A program made the translations under genes and the position numbers. The notes under the pieces are model-generated. The model did no database searches. It was not told where the DNA came from and worked only from the letters and a program-made list of their open reading frames with translations. 64,000 nt of DNA from Blastococcus mobilis (GTDB lineage: Bacteria; Actinomycetota; Actinomycetes; Mycobacteriales; Geodermatophilaceae): the NCBI RefSeq assembly GCF_900188025.1, contig NZ_FZNO01000008.1:1-64000 (forward strand). The letters are read 5' to 3'. Positions within the stretch are counted from its first letter, which is position 1, and each line of letters opens with the position of its first letter. Of this stretch, positions 51,467-59,815 are shown piece by piece.

Positions 51467-52369
51467 ATGGCACCGCGGGCCTGGGGCTTGGTCGCCTCGA
51501 CGGCGTTCGCGCCGGCTGTATGGGGCACCACCTACGTGATCACGACCGTGTGCCTCCCCGACGACCACCCGCTGTGGTCCGGGCTGCTGCGGGCCCTGCC
51601 GGCGGGACTCCTCGCGCTGGCTATCGGCCGGTCCCTGCCCCGCGGTGACTGGTGGTGGAAAGCGTTCGTGCTGGGCGCGTTGAACATCGGGGCGTTCTTC
51701 CCCCTGCTGTTCGTCGCCGCCTACCTCCTGCCGGGGGGTGTCGCGGCGATCTTCGGCGCGACCACTCCGCTCACCGTCGCGGCCCTCGCTGTTCCCCTCC
51801 TGCGGGAACGGCCCACGGGCTGGCGGCTGTCCTGGGGCGTGCTCGGCGTGGTGGGCGTCGCGCTGATGGTCCTCGCCCCCGACGCCGCACTGAGCCCGAT
51901 CGGCGTCCTCGCCGGGATCGCGTCCACCCTCTGCATGGCGCTGGGCACCGTGCTGAGCAAGCGCTGGGGCAGACCCACCGGGCCGGTGTCCTACGCCGGC
52001 TGGCAGCTCACCGCCGGCGGCCTGGTCATCCTGCCCATCGCGCTCCTGGTCGAGGGGCCGCCGCCGGTTCTCGACGGCGCCGCCATCGCCGGCTACGCGT
52101 GGCTGAGCCTCGTCGGCGCGGGACTGGCCTACGTCCTGTGGTTCCGGGGGGTCGGCCGGATGCCTGCCGGTGCGGTCGCATTCCTGCCCCTCCTCTCCCC
52201 CCTGGTCGCCGCCGTCCTGGGGTGGGCGGTCCTCGACGAGGCGCTCACTCCCGTTCAGGGCACCGGCTTCGCCCTCGCCCTGCTCGCTGTCGCCTACGCC
52301 CAGCAGACACCCTCACGCGTCGCCCGCCACCAGCTCGTACTGAAGGAGGACACCGCATGTAGATCCTGA
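51467..52369 (+). CDS. EamA-family drug/metabolite exporter
   Basis: 300 residues, ten membrane segments in two EamA repeats: FAPAVWGTTYVITTVCLPDD in the first, AGLAYVLWFRGVGRMPAGAV in the second. ATG 51467. It exports a small metabolite or drug by the drug/metabolite transporter mechanism; substrate unknown. MarR control is implied by the divergent gene and shared operators. The last codons (TACRS) run over the ribosome site and ATG of a dead gene fragment, so the original C-terminus may have been changed by a deletion. Confidence 0.9.
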   Translation: MAPRAWGLVASTAFAPAVWGTTYVITTVCLPDDHPLWSGLLRALPAGLLALAIGRSLPRGDWWWKAFVLGALNIGAFFPLLFVAAYLLPGGVAAIFGATTPLTVAALAVPLLRERPTGWRLSWGVLGVVGVALMVLAPDAALSPIGVLAGIASTLCMALGTVLSKRWGRPTGPVSYAGWQLTAGGLVILPIALLVEGPPPVLDGAAIAGYAWLSLVGAGLAYVLWFRGVGRMPAGAVAFLPLLSPLVAAVLGWAVLDEALTPVQGTGFALALLAVAYAQQTPSRVARHQLVLKEDTACRS

Positions 52370-52400
52370 TCGTCGGAGCCACGGGCAGCAGGCGGCGGGC
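52357..52400 (+). pseudogene. Remnant start of an NAD(P)-binding (SDR/NmrA-like) gene
   Basis: GGAGGA, seven bases, then ATG TAG ATC CTG ATC GTC GGA GCC ACG GGC: M-stop-ILIVGATG, the Rossmann start of NmrA/SDR-type epimerases, with a stop where a Lys codon (AAG) would be expected. Homology ends within about 15 codons. The gene was probably co-transcribed with the exporter before being lost. Confidence 0.55.
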
Positions 52401-52429
52401 CGCGCGGAGACCTCCGGATGTCATCCCCG

Positions 52430-53677
52430 TCAACGGGACCGGTCGGGGGCGGCCTCGGTGCGGGCGTCGCTCCCGTGCCGGGCCGCGCTCCGGTAGGCCA
52501 CTCGGCCCGGGGCGGCGGTCACGCCGTGGACGACGACGCTGGCCACCACCACCAAGCTGCCCGCGGCCAGCACGGTCGGGTCGACGGCCAGCCGCTTCGC
52601 CTCCAGCGCGAGGTAGAACAGTGCCGAGACCCCGATCGGGCCGAACCACCCCATGTACAGGGCGTCCGGCCAGCCCAGCCGCAGCGGACGGCGCAGGGCC
52701 AGCAGGACGGGCAGGCGGCGGAGAAGGAGCACCGCCACGGCGAGGACCGGGCCGCGCCACCCGAGGTCGGCCCACGCCTCCCACGGCAGGGCCGCGCCGA
52801 CGCCGATGAACAGCGGCAGGACGAGGAACCGGTTGACCGCCTCGTCGATGGGCACGTCCGACGTCCGCTCCGAACCGGTGCTCACGCCGTTGAACGTCAG
52901 TCCGCACACGAACACCGCCAGCACACCGTCCACGTGCATCAGCCCCGACAGGCCGAGCACCGTGAAGGCAAGGACGGCGGTGAACAACGCCAGCGGGCCG
53001 GGGTCGGTGGATCCGTGCTCCTCGCCGGCGCGCAGCGCCCGTCCGCCCAGCCAGCCGGTCAGCAACCCGACGGCGACGGCTCCGGCCACCTGCCAGAGGG
53101 ACTCGAGCGCGGCCTCCGCTCCGGTCAGCGGACCGGCGATCGCCACGGCGCCGAGCACCAGGGGCAGCGCCAGGCCGTCGTTCGCGCCGGACTCCAGGGA
53201 GAGGACCTGCCGGTCCCGGGCGGGGAGGTCCTCCTCGGCCGGGCCTCCGGTGACGACGCTGGATGCGAGCACCGGGTCGGTCGGGCACAGCGCGGCGCCG
53301 AGCAGAACCGCGGCTCCCAGCCCCACACCGAGCACCCACGCCGACAGGCCGGCGGTGATGACCGCCATGAGGGGCATGGCGACGGCCAGGAGGATCACCA
53401 CCGGTCGGATCCGCGACCGGACCGCGCCCAACGGATAGCGCAGTGCCACCGCCATCACCGAGATGGCCAGCAGGAGCCGCGTGGCGGTGTGCAGCCAGGT
53501 GTGGTCCTCGGTCAGCGGCCGGACGTCGAGCAGCCCGGCGACGGCCGGGCCCAGGGCGATCCCGGCGAGCAGGCCCAGCAGCGGCTCGGAGACCGGCAGC
53601 CGCCGCAGGCGTTCGGACAGGGCAGCGACGCCGAGGGCGATGAGCCCGCCGACGAGCAGCAGGAGGTCCGTCGTCAT
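52430..53677 (-). CDS. Cation/proton antiporter, CPA1-like
   Basis: 415 residues from ATG 53677 with twelve or so membrane segments. Typical Na/H exchanger regions are LRRLPVSEPLLGLLAGIALG, LCPTDPVLASSVVTGGPAEE (TDP motif) and LSLESGANDGLALPLVLGAV (the GANDG ion-binding motif, ND type). It probably expels Na or K for protons. The tail SRYRSAARHGSD-like end is short and cytoplasmic. No partner genes are visible. Confidence 0.88.
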   Translation of the reverse strand: MTTDLLLLVGGLIALGVAALSERLRRLPVSEPLLGLLAGIALGPAVAGLLDVRPLTEDHTWLHTATRLLLAISVMAVALRYPLGAVRSRIRPVVILLAVAMPLMAVITAGLSAWVLGVGLGAAVLLGAALCPTDPVLASSVVTGGPAEEDLPARDRQVLSLESGANDGLALPLVLGAVAIAGPLTGAEAALESLWQVAGAVAVGLLTGWLGGRALRAGEEHGSTDPGPLALFTAVLAFTVLGLSGLMHVDGVLAVFVCGLTFNGVSTGSERTSDVPIDEAVNRFLVLPLFIGVGAALPWEAWADLGWRGPVLAVAVLLLRRLPVLLALRRPLRLGWPDALYMGWFGPIGVSALFYLALEAKRLAVDPTVLAAGSLVVVASVVVHGVTAAPGRVAYRSAARHGSDARTEAAPDRSR

Positions 53678-53845
53678 GCCTGCCCCATGCCCGCTGCTCG
53701 ACGGTGCGATGCGGGGGAAGTTGACGTCTCCGGTGGCGCGCCGGCCCGGTGCCGGTCGTCGAGCAAAGACAGCAGCGCAGTCCCTCTGAGCGAGCCCGCC
53801 CTCACGCCGCCGGTGATTCCCCGCGCACGGCACCGGGCCGCGGCA

Positions 53846-54253
53846 TCAGCCGAGGCTGCTGATGAGGTCCCGGCAGGCCTGCTCGCAGCGGCGGCACGCC
53901 TCGGCGCACACCCGGCAGTGCTCGTGCATCGACGCGTGCTGCTCGCACTCGTCCCCGCAGGCCTTGCAGGCGGCGGCGCAGGCCTCGAGCACCGCGCGGG
54001 TGAGGTTGGCGTCGTAGCCGGTGTGCCGGGACAGCACCCGGCCGGTGGCGTCGCAGACGTCGGCGCAGTCGGCATTGGTGCGGATGCACGTGGTGAGCTC
54101 GGCGACCATGTCCTCGCTCAGGCAGGCGTCCGCGCACGCGGTACAGGCCTGGGCGCACTCGAAGCACGCCTCGATGCAGGCACGCAGCTTCTCCCGGTCC
54201 ACCCCACCGAGGTCCTTGGGGTAGGTGTCGAGCATCTGGGCAGCGACGGTCAC
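53846..54253 (-). CDS. Cys-rich four-helix-bundle copper-binding protein (Csp/DUF326 type)
   Basis: 135 residues from GTG 54253, with GGAGG a few bases upstream. Cys pairs CIEACFECAQACTACADAC, TCIRTNADCADVCD, CAAACKACGDECEQH and CRVCAEACRRCEQAC line the helices, the pattern of copper storage proteins that hold many Cu(I) ions. No signal peptide, so a cytoplasmic Csp3-like role is likely. Upstream bases 54254-54432 hold its promoter. Confidence 0.9.
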   Translation of the reverse strand: MTVAAQMLDTYPKDLGGVDREKLRACIEACFECAQACTACADACLSEDMVAELTTCIRTNADCADVCDATGRVLSRHTGYDANLTRAVLEACAAACKACGDECEQHASMHEHCRVCAEACRRCEQACRDLISSLG

Positions 54254-54432
54254 AGCAGACCTCCTCGTCGTACCGGCGGCGGGACGTCCGTATGACCCGC
54301 GGCCTGCGCCGGTCCCCGACCACTACCCCGCAGCCCCGTGACCCTGCACGGCGTCATGAGTTCGACATGACGACCACTGTCGTCTCTGCGGCGTCCCGCC
54401 ACCACGCCGCCCGGACGTAGCCAAAAGCAGGA

Positions 54433-54461
54433 GCCCGGACCCGCGAATCGTGGGTCCGGGC
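54433..54461 (-). terminator. Intrinsic terminator of tRNA-Ser
   Basis: GCCCGGACCC, 9-base loop, GGGTCCGGGC: a perfect 10-bp stem, followed on the minus strand by TCCTGCTTTTGG with a short T-run. It lies 29 bases beyond the tRNA 3' end. Confidence 0.75.
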
Positions 54462-54490
54462 CATGCCGGTGTCCTGCGACATCACCCAGC

Positions 54491-54576
54491 GGAGGGCGTG
54501 GGATTCGAACCCACGATGGGTGTTACCCCATAGCGGTTTTCAAGACCGCCGCCATCGGCCACTAGGCGAGCCCTCC
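54491..54576 (-). tRNA. tRNA-Ser (anticodon UGA)
   Basis: An 86-nt class II tRNA. Acceptor GGAGGGC pairs with GCCCTCC; D-arm GCCTAGTGGCCGATGGC; anticodon loop CTTGAAA with UGA (54542-54540); long variable arm TATGGGGTAACACCCAT; T-arm GTGGGTTCGAATCCCAC. CCA is not encoded. The long variable arm and anticodon fit serine. Confidence 0.95.
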
Positions 54577-54637
54577 TGACCCGGACGAGGCTAGCCGTCC
54601 CGCCTCCCGACCGACGACCCACCGCCGAGCGGAGCGA

Positions 54638-55465
54638 TCAGCGCAGCGCCGTCACCAGGACGCAGCCGGTGGCGCCGTAGGGCTCCACCACGAATCTCAG
54701 CTGCGCCAGGACGTCGGCGATGGTGGCGTTCATCAGGTCTTGCACGGCGTCGTCGGCCGCGGCTCCGCGCACCTGGTGCAGGCTCATCCGGTCGTGCGGG
54801 CGCCAGCTCACCAGGACACCGCGCAGACCGGGCTCGGGGACCAGGCAGACGCCACCGGCCGCATCGCGCCCCCGGAGATCCTGCAGCGGCAGACCGGCCT
54901 CGACCACGGCCGCGGTCACCTCCACGACCAGCGTGGTCAGCGGATCGGTGTCGGACAGCAGCGCGTCCCAGTCCTCCGGCAGCCGGTCCAGCTCCGCCCC
55001 GAGCTCAACCAGCCAGGCCCGCTCCGCCGGGGACGGCTTCACCGCGACAGATCCGTCTTCCCGCCGGGCGCCGAAGACACTGACGGCGGTCAGCCCGTCG
55101 GCCAGCGCGGCCCAGTCGGCGTCGATCTGGTCGGCGAACGGACCGGCCAGAACCTGCGCCGACTCCCCGACCAGCCACCAGGCGGGCCCCCCGGTGGGCG
55201 GCGCCGGAGCAGGACGGACGGCGAGACCGACGGACTGCGGCTGCGCCTGCGCCTCCGCGGCGCCGACCGGGCGGCTCGGGGCACGACCACCCGCGGGGTG
55301 GGCGCCCCTGCTGTGCGCGGCCGTCCGCTGCGGTGCGCCCGCCCCGTTGCGCTCGAACTCGTAGCGGGCCGTCGAGCTCGTGCCCAGCGCGACCACCACG
55401 CCGGTGAACAGGAGAAAACCCAGCACTGCCACTGCCGGCCACACCAGCGTCGCGCCCATGGTCAC
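54638..55465 (-). CDS. Hypothetical single-pass membrane protein
   Basis: 275 residues from GTG 55465, with GAGGAG 7 bases upstream; ATG 55459 is two codons later. One N-terminal helix (LVWPAVAVLGFLLFTGVVVA), a ~70-residue Ala/Pro/Gln-rich linker, then a folded acidic domain (WWLVGESAQVLAGPFADQID, GARREDGSVAVKPSPAERAW, CVLVTALR at the end). No family recognised. It is the first gene downstream of the tRNA on this strand and appears monocistronic. Confidence 0.7.
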   Translation of the reverse strand: MTMGATLVWPAVAVLGFLLFTGVVVALGTSSTARYEFERNGAGAPQRTAAHSRGAHPAGGRAPSRPVGAAEAQAQPQSVGLAVRPAPAPPTGGPAWWLVGESAQVLAGPFADQIDADWAALADGLTAVSVFGARREDGSVAVKPSPAERAWLVELGAELDRLPEDWDALLSDTDPLTTLVVEVTAAVVEAGLPLQDLRGRDAAGGVCLVPEPGLRGVLVSWRPHDRMSLHQVRGAAADDAVQDLMNATIADVLAQLRFVVEPYGATGCVLVTALR

Positions 55466-55766
55466 GGGAGGACTCCTCAGCACCATCGCCGCGGCCGGGA
55501 AGTGCCGCGAACTGGGGCGAAAACTACGGTCCGGCGCAGCCCGGCCCGCCGGTTGCGACCCGCTCCGGACCGGCCCGTCACCGGATCGTTGCGACAGCCC
55601 CGAGCGGCGGACGGTGACCCGTCTCACCGGGCACCGTCTTGTCGACATGCGGCGCCCTCACCAGCGGAAACGGCCGGATTCCGGCGTACGGTCATCTCGC
55701 CGGCGACGCCGCTCCGGCGTGTCGGGTCGCTGCTCCGGCGGGTGTGGCCGACGGGTCGGTCGCCGA
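55466..55766. other. Intergenic region
   Basis: 301 bases between the ABC operon end and the hypothetical membrane protein start. The part next to 55465 should hold that gene's promoter. I see no ORF with a ribosome site and no T-tailed hairpin, although several GC-rich short inverted repeats occur. Confidence 0.35.
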
Positions 55767-56810
55767 TCAGCTCGTCGGGGTGGTCGTGACCCCCTCGGGG
55801 GTGTCGTCGGCGACGGGGATACCGACGACGCCGTGCAGGTGGCAGGCCGCGAGCTGCCCCGGTGCACCGGCCGGCTGCAGCGCGGGGTCGACGTCCGGGC
55901 AGGGCTCGAAGACGTACGGGCAGCGGGTCCGGAACCGGCACCCACTGGGGACGGCGGACGGCGAGGGGACGTCGCCGCGCAGCACGATCCGCTGCCGGGC
56001 ACGTTCGCGTGCCGGGTGCGGCACCGGGACGGCGGACAGCAGAGCCTGCGTGTACGGCATCTGCGGGTCCGAGGCGACGGTCGCGGCGGGCCCGACCTCC
56101 ACCACCCGCCCCAGGTACATGACCGCGATGCGGTCGGACAGGTGCCGGACGGCGGACAGGTCGTGGGAGATGAACAGCAGCGTGAGCCCGAGCTGCCGCT
56201 GCAGCCGGCGCAGCAGGTTGAGCACCTGCGCCTGCACGCTGACGTCGAGGGAGGCGATCGCCTCGTCGCAGACCAGGAAGTCCGGCTCTCCCGCCAGGGC
56301 CCGCGCGATGCCGACCCGCTGGCGCTGACCGCCGGAGAACTCGTGCGGGTAGCGGCTGGCAACGGCCGGGTCCAGGCCCACCATCTCCAGCAGCTCGCCC
56401 ACGCGGGCCGCGCGCTCCCGTCGTCCCGACCGGAGCTTGTGCACCTCGAGCGGCTCGGCGACCGTCTGCGCGACCGTCCGCCGGGGATCCAGCGAGGCGA
56501 ACGGGTCCTGGAAGACCATGCCGGCGCGGCGGCGCATCTCCTTCAGCCCGCGCCGGTCCAGCGCGGTGACGTCGGAGCCGTCGAAGGTGATCCTCCCGCC
56601 GGTGGGCGGCACCAGGCGCAGCAGCGCGTTCCCCAGCGTCGACTTGCCACAGCCCGACTCACCGACGAGCCCGACCGTCTCGCCGCGGTGGATGTCGAGG
56701 TCCACGCCGTCGACCGCCCGCAGCACGCCGCCGCCCGTGCGGCGCAGGCCGACCGACCGCACCGGGAAGTGCACCTCGAGGCCCCGCGCCGAGACCAGGA
56801 CGTCGCTCAT
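55767..56810 (-). CDS. Oligopeptide/dipeptide ABC transporter ATP-binding protein (DppF-like)
   Basis: 347 residues from ATG 56810 (GGAGGCGAGCC upstream). Walker [16 protein letters not shown]-loop [16 protein letters not shown], signature [20 protein letters not shown], Walker [18 protein letters not shown]-loop FISHDLSAV. The C-terminal oligopeptide domain has [20 protein letters not shown] with four Cys. Final gene of a five-gene peptide importer operon. Confidence 0.93.
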   Translation of the reverse strand: MSDVLVSARGLEVHFPVRSVGLRRTGGGVLRAVDGVDLDIHRGETVGLVGESGCGKSTLGNALLRLVPPTGGRITFDGSDVTALDRRGLKEMRRRAGMVFQDPFASLDPRRTVAQTVAEPLEVHKLRSGRRERAARVGELLEMVGLDPAVASRYPHEFSGGQRQRVGIARALAGEPDFLVCDEAIASLDVSVQAQVLNLLRRLQRQLGLTLLFISHDLSAVRHLSDRIAVMYLGRVVEVGPAATVASDPQMPYTQALLSAVPVPHPARERARQRIVLRGDVPSPSAVPSGCRFRTRCPYVFEPCPDVDPALQPAGAPGQLAACHLHGVVGIPVADDTPEGVTTTPTS

Positions 56811-56913
56811 GGCTCGCCTCCGGACTCGTTCCGCTCCTCGGTCGCTGTCCCCCGCAAGCGGGAGGTGCCCCCAGCCTGCGGCGATGCTCGCTCGCCCGTC
56901 GCTCTCGCGTCGC

Positions 56914-57939
56914 TCACCGGACCTCCTCCGAGCACCACGTCGCGGCCCGGTGCGGCAGCTCCCGGCCGAAGTGGCCACTTCGGCCGGAACCGACCTGGAC
57001 GAGCGGGGGCTGCTCGGTCTCGCAGCGCGCATCGCCTCGCACCGGGCAACGCGGCCAGAACACGCAGCCGGCCGGCAGGTCGGTGGGCGGCGGCGGCAGG
57101 CCCGGGACCGTGGTCAGGTCGGGCACCTCGCCGCCAGGACCCACCGGTGCGGCCAGGTCCGGCAGTGAGCCGAGCAGGCCGCGCGTGTAGGGGTGCGCCG
57201 GGCGCTCGAGGACGTCGTCCACCGTGCCGTCCTCGACGCAGCGGCCGCCGTACATGACCAGCACCCGGTCGGCGATGCCGGCGACGACGCCGAGGTCGTG
57301 GGTGATCCAGATGACGCCGGTGCCGTGGTCGGTCTGCAGCCGCTCCACCAGGTCGATGATCTGCGCCTGCACCGTCACGTCCAGCGCCGTCGTGGCCTCG
57401 TCGGCGATGAGCAGGGCTGGGGAGTTGCTCAGCGCGATGGCGATCACGACCCGCTGGCGCATGCCGCCGGACAGCTCGTGCGGATAGCGGTCCAGCGCGC
57501 GCTCCGGATCGGGCAGGCCGACCTCGCCGAGCAGCTCGGCGGCCCGGCGGCGGGCGGCTGCGGCGTTCACGTCGGCGTGCGCCCGGAGCCCCTCCACGAT
57601 CTGCCTCCCGACCGTCAGCACCGGGTTGAGCGACGTCATCGGGTCCTGGAAGACCATCCCGGCGCCCGGCCCGCGGACCTGCCGGAGCCGCTCGGGCGGC
57701 ATGCTGAGCAGGTCCTCCCCCTGCAGCAGCGCCCGCCCGCTGACCGTGGCCACCCGCTGCGGGAGCAGACCGAGCAGGGCCAGCACCGAGACGCTCTTGC
57801 CGCTGCCGGACTCCCCCACGACGGCGACGGTCTCCCCCGGCCCGACGCTGTAGCTCAGCCCGTTGACCACGTGCGCCGTGCCGCGCGGTGTGCGCAGCTG
57901 CACCCGGAGGTCGTCGACCTCCAGCACCGGCGCCGTCAT
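56914..57939 (-). CDS. Oligopeptide/dipeptide ABC transporter ATP-binding protein (DppD-like)
   Basis: 341 residues from ATG 57939. Walker [16 protein letters not shown]-loop [16 protein letters not shown], signature [20 protein letters not shown], Walker [18 protein letters not shown]-loop ITHDLGVV, and the C-terminal Cys-containing oligopeptide domain ([16 protein letters not shown]). It overlaps the DppC gene by 4 bases and is followed after 103 bases by the second ATPase; the two form a heterodimer. Confidence 0.93.
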   Translation of the reverse strand: MTAPVLEVDDLRVQLRTPRGTAHVVNGLSYSVGPGETVAVVGESGSGKSVSVLALLGLLPQRVATVSGRALLQGEDLLSMPPERLRQVRGPGAGMVFQDPMTSLNPVLTVGRQIVEGLRAHADVNAAAARRRAAELLGEVGLPDPERALDRYPHELSGGMRQRVVIAIALSNSPALLIADEATTALDVTVQAQIIDLVERLQTDHGTGVIWITHDLGVVAGIADRVLVMYGGRCVEDGTVDDVLERPAHPYTRGLLGSLPDLAAPVGPGGEVPDLTTVPGLPPPPTDLPAGCVFWPRCPVRGDARCETEQPPLVQVGSGRSGHFGRELPHRAATWCSEEVR

Positions 57940-58877
57940 CTGGCACCGCCGGCCATGAGCGTGCGCTGCCGCGGGTCGAGGACGTCGCGCAGGCCGTCGC
58001 CCAGCAGGTTGAAGCAGAGCACGGTCAGGAAGATCGCCATACCGGGGAAGAAGGCGAGCCACCAGGCGATGTCGATGAACCCGCGCCCCTCGGCCAGCAT
58101 GAGCCCCCACGAGGGGTTCGGCGGCTGGGTGCCCAGCCCGAGGAAGGACAGCGCCGCCTCGGCCAGGACTGCGAAGGCCAGGCTGATCGAGGTCTGCACG
58201 ATGATCGGCGGCGCCGCGTTCGGCAGCACGTGCCGCGTCAGCAACCGGAGGTCCGAGGCGCCGACGGATCGCGAGGCCCGCACGTAGACCTCCTCCCGGA
58301 CCCCGAGCACGCTGGCCCGGGTGACCCGGGCGAAGACCGGGATGTAGACGATCCCGATGGCCAGGGCGGTGTTGCCGGATCCGGGGCCGCGGACGGCGAG
58401 CACCGCGATGGCCAGGAGCACCGCCGGGAAGGCGAACAGCATGTCCATGATCCGCATCAGGACGTCGTCCACCCAGCGACCGTAGAAACCGGCCAGCAGC
58501 CCGATCAGGCTGCCGATCACCAACGCGACGGCGACCGCGAGGAACCCGACCCGCAGGGAGACGGCGGCACCCAGGATGACCCGGCTGAAGATGTCCCGGC
58601 CGAGGTCGTCGGTGCCGAAGGGGTGCTCGAGACTCGGCGGCTGCAGCCGGTCCTCGACCGAGATCTCGTTGGGGCCGGTCGGCGCCAGGGCCTCGTCGAA
58701 GACGGCCACGAGGACGATCAGCAGGAGGAGTGCGCCGGAGACGGCGGCGGCAGGATTCCGGGCGAGCAGCCCGAGCGTCTCCCGCCACCGCGGCCGGGCG
58801 GCGCGCTGCGTGGAGGGGATCCCCGCGTCGGTGGCGGTCGGCGACGGCGCCGGCTCCGGGAGGGGCTGGCCGGTCAT
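57936..58877 (-). CDS. Peptide ABC transporter permease (DppC-like)
   Basis: 313 residues. A cytoplasmic leader, then six membrane segments. HPFGTDDLGRDIFSRVILGA is the DppC/OppC signature, and the ATPase-contact EAA loop is VLGVREEVYVRASRSVGASD...HVLPN. It starts with the ATG overlapping the DppB stop by 4 bases. It pairs with DppB to form the channel. Confidence 0.94.
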   Translation of the reverse strand: MTGQPLPEPAPSPTATDAGIPSTQRAARPRWRETLGLLARNPAAAVSGALLLLIVLVAVFDEALAPTGPNEISVEDRLQPPSLEHPFGTDDLGRDIFSRVILGAAVSLRVGFLAVAVALVIGSLIGLLAGFYGRWVDDVLMRIMDMLFAFPAVLLAIAVLAVRGPGSGNTALAIGIVYIPVFARVTRASVLGVREEVYVRASRSVGASDLRLLTRHVLPNAAPPIIVQTSISLAFAVLAEAALSFLGLGTQPPNPSWGLMLAEGRGFIDIAWWLAFFPGMAIFLTVLCFNLLGDGLRDVLDPRQRTLMAGGAR

Positions 58878-59815
58878 CGGCGGATCCGCGGGTCGATGGC
58901 GGTGTAGAGCAGGTCCACGACCAGGTTGATCACCAGGAACACCACGGCGAACAGCAGGATCGCCCCCTGGAGGACCGGGTAGTCGCGGGCCTGGACCGCC
59001 TGCAGCGCCAGCTGGCCGAGCCCGGGCCAGGCGAACACGATCTCGACCACGACCACGCCCGACAGCAGGTAGGCCAGCTGCACGCCCGTGACGGTGACGA
59101 GGGGCAGCAGGGCGTTGCGCAGCACGTGCCAGGTGAAGACCTGGCGCGTGGGCAGCCCCTTGGCCTGCGCTGTCCGCACGTGGTCGGCACCGAGGGCCTC
59201 CAGGACGCTGGACCGGACGAACCGGGTGATCACCGAGCCGGACACCACGCCGGTGACCAGGGCCGGCATGAGCAGCCGCTGCGCCCAGCCGAGCGGGTCC
59301 TCGGTCAGCGGGACGTAGCCGCCGGAGGGCAGCCAGCCCAGCGTCCCGGCGAAGACCAGGATCAGCACGATCGCCATCCAGAACTCCGGCACCGAGATGC
59401 CGATCTGGCTGAGCACCGTGGCCCCCCGGTCCACGAGCGAACGGGGCCGCAGCGCCGACAGGGTGCCCAGCGGGACGGCGATCAGCAACGCCACCAGGAT
59501 CGAGGCGAAGGCCAGCGTCAGCGTCGCCGGCAGCCGCTCGGCGATCAGCGAGGTGACCGTCTCCCCGCTGCGGAAGCTCACGCCGAGGTCACCGGTGAGC
59601 GCCGCTCCCGCCCAGCTGAAGAACTGCTCCACGAGCGGCTGGTCGAGTCCCGAGCGCTCACGCAGGGCGTCGTAGGTCTCCTGGGAGAAACGCGTGCCCA
59701 GCGCCAGCCGGATCGGGTCGCCCGGCACGAGATGCACCAGGGCGAACACGATCACGCTCACCCCCGCCAGCACCACCACCGACTGGCCGGTGCGGCGGAG
59801 CACGTAGCCGTTCAG
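58874..59815 (-). CDS. Peptide ABC transporter permease (DppB-like), CTG start
   Basis: 313 residues from CTG 59815. GGAG lies 5 bases upstream, CTGA overlaps the stop of the preceding gene by 4 bases, and the resulting N-terminus (LNGYVLRRTGQSVVVLAGVS) aligns with the usual MxxYxxRR start of DppB. GTG 59803 is the alternative but removes four residues and has no ribosome site. Six membrane segments; LVPGDPIRLALG and the EAA loop (ALGADHVRTAQAKGLPTRQV) are family hallmarks. Confidence 0.9.
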   Translation of the reverse strand: MNGYVLRRTGQSVVVLAGVSVIVFALVHLVPGDPIRLALGTRFSQETYDALRERSGLDQPLVEQFFSWAGAALTGDLGVSFRSGETVTSLIAERLPATLTLAFASILVALLIAVPLGTLSALRPRSLVDRGATVLSQIGISVPEFWMAIVLILVFAGTLGWLPSGGYVPLTEDPLGWAQRLLMPALVTGVVSGSVITRFVRSSVLEALGADHVRTAQAKGLPTRQVFTWHVLRNALLPLVTVTGVQLAYLLSGVVVVEIVFAWPGLGQLALQAVQARDYPVLQGAILLFAVVFLVINLVVDLLYTAIDPRIRR

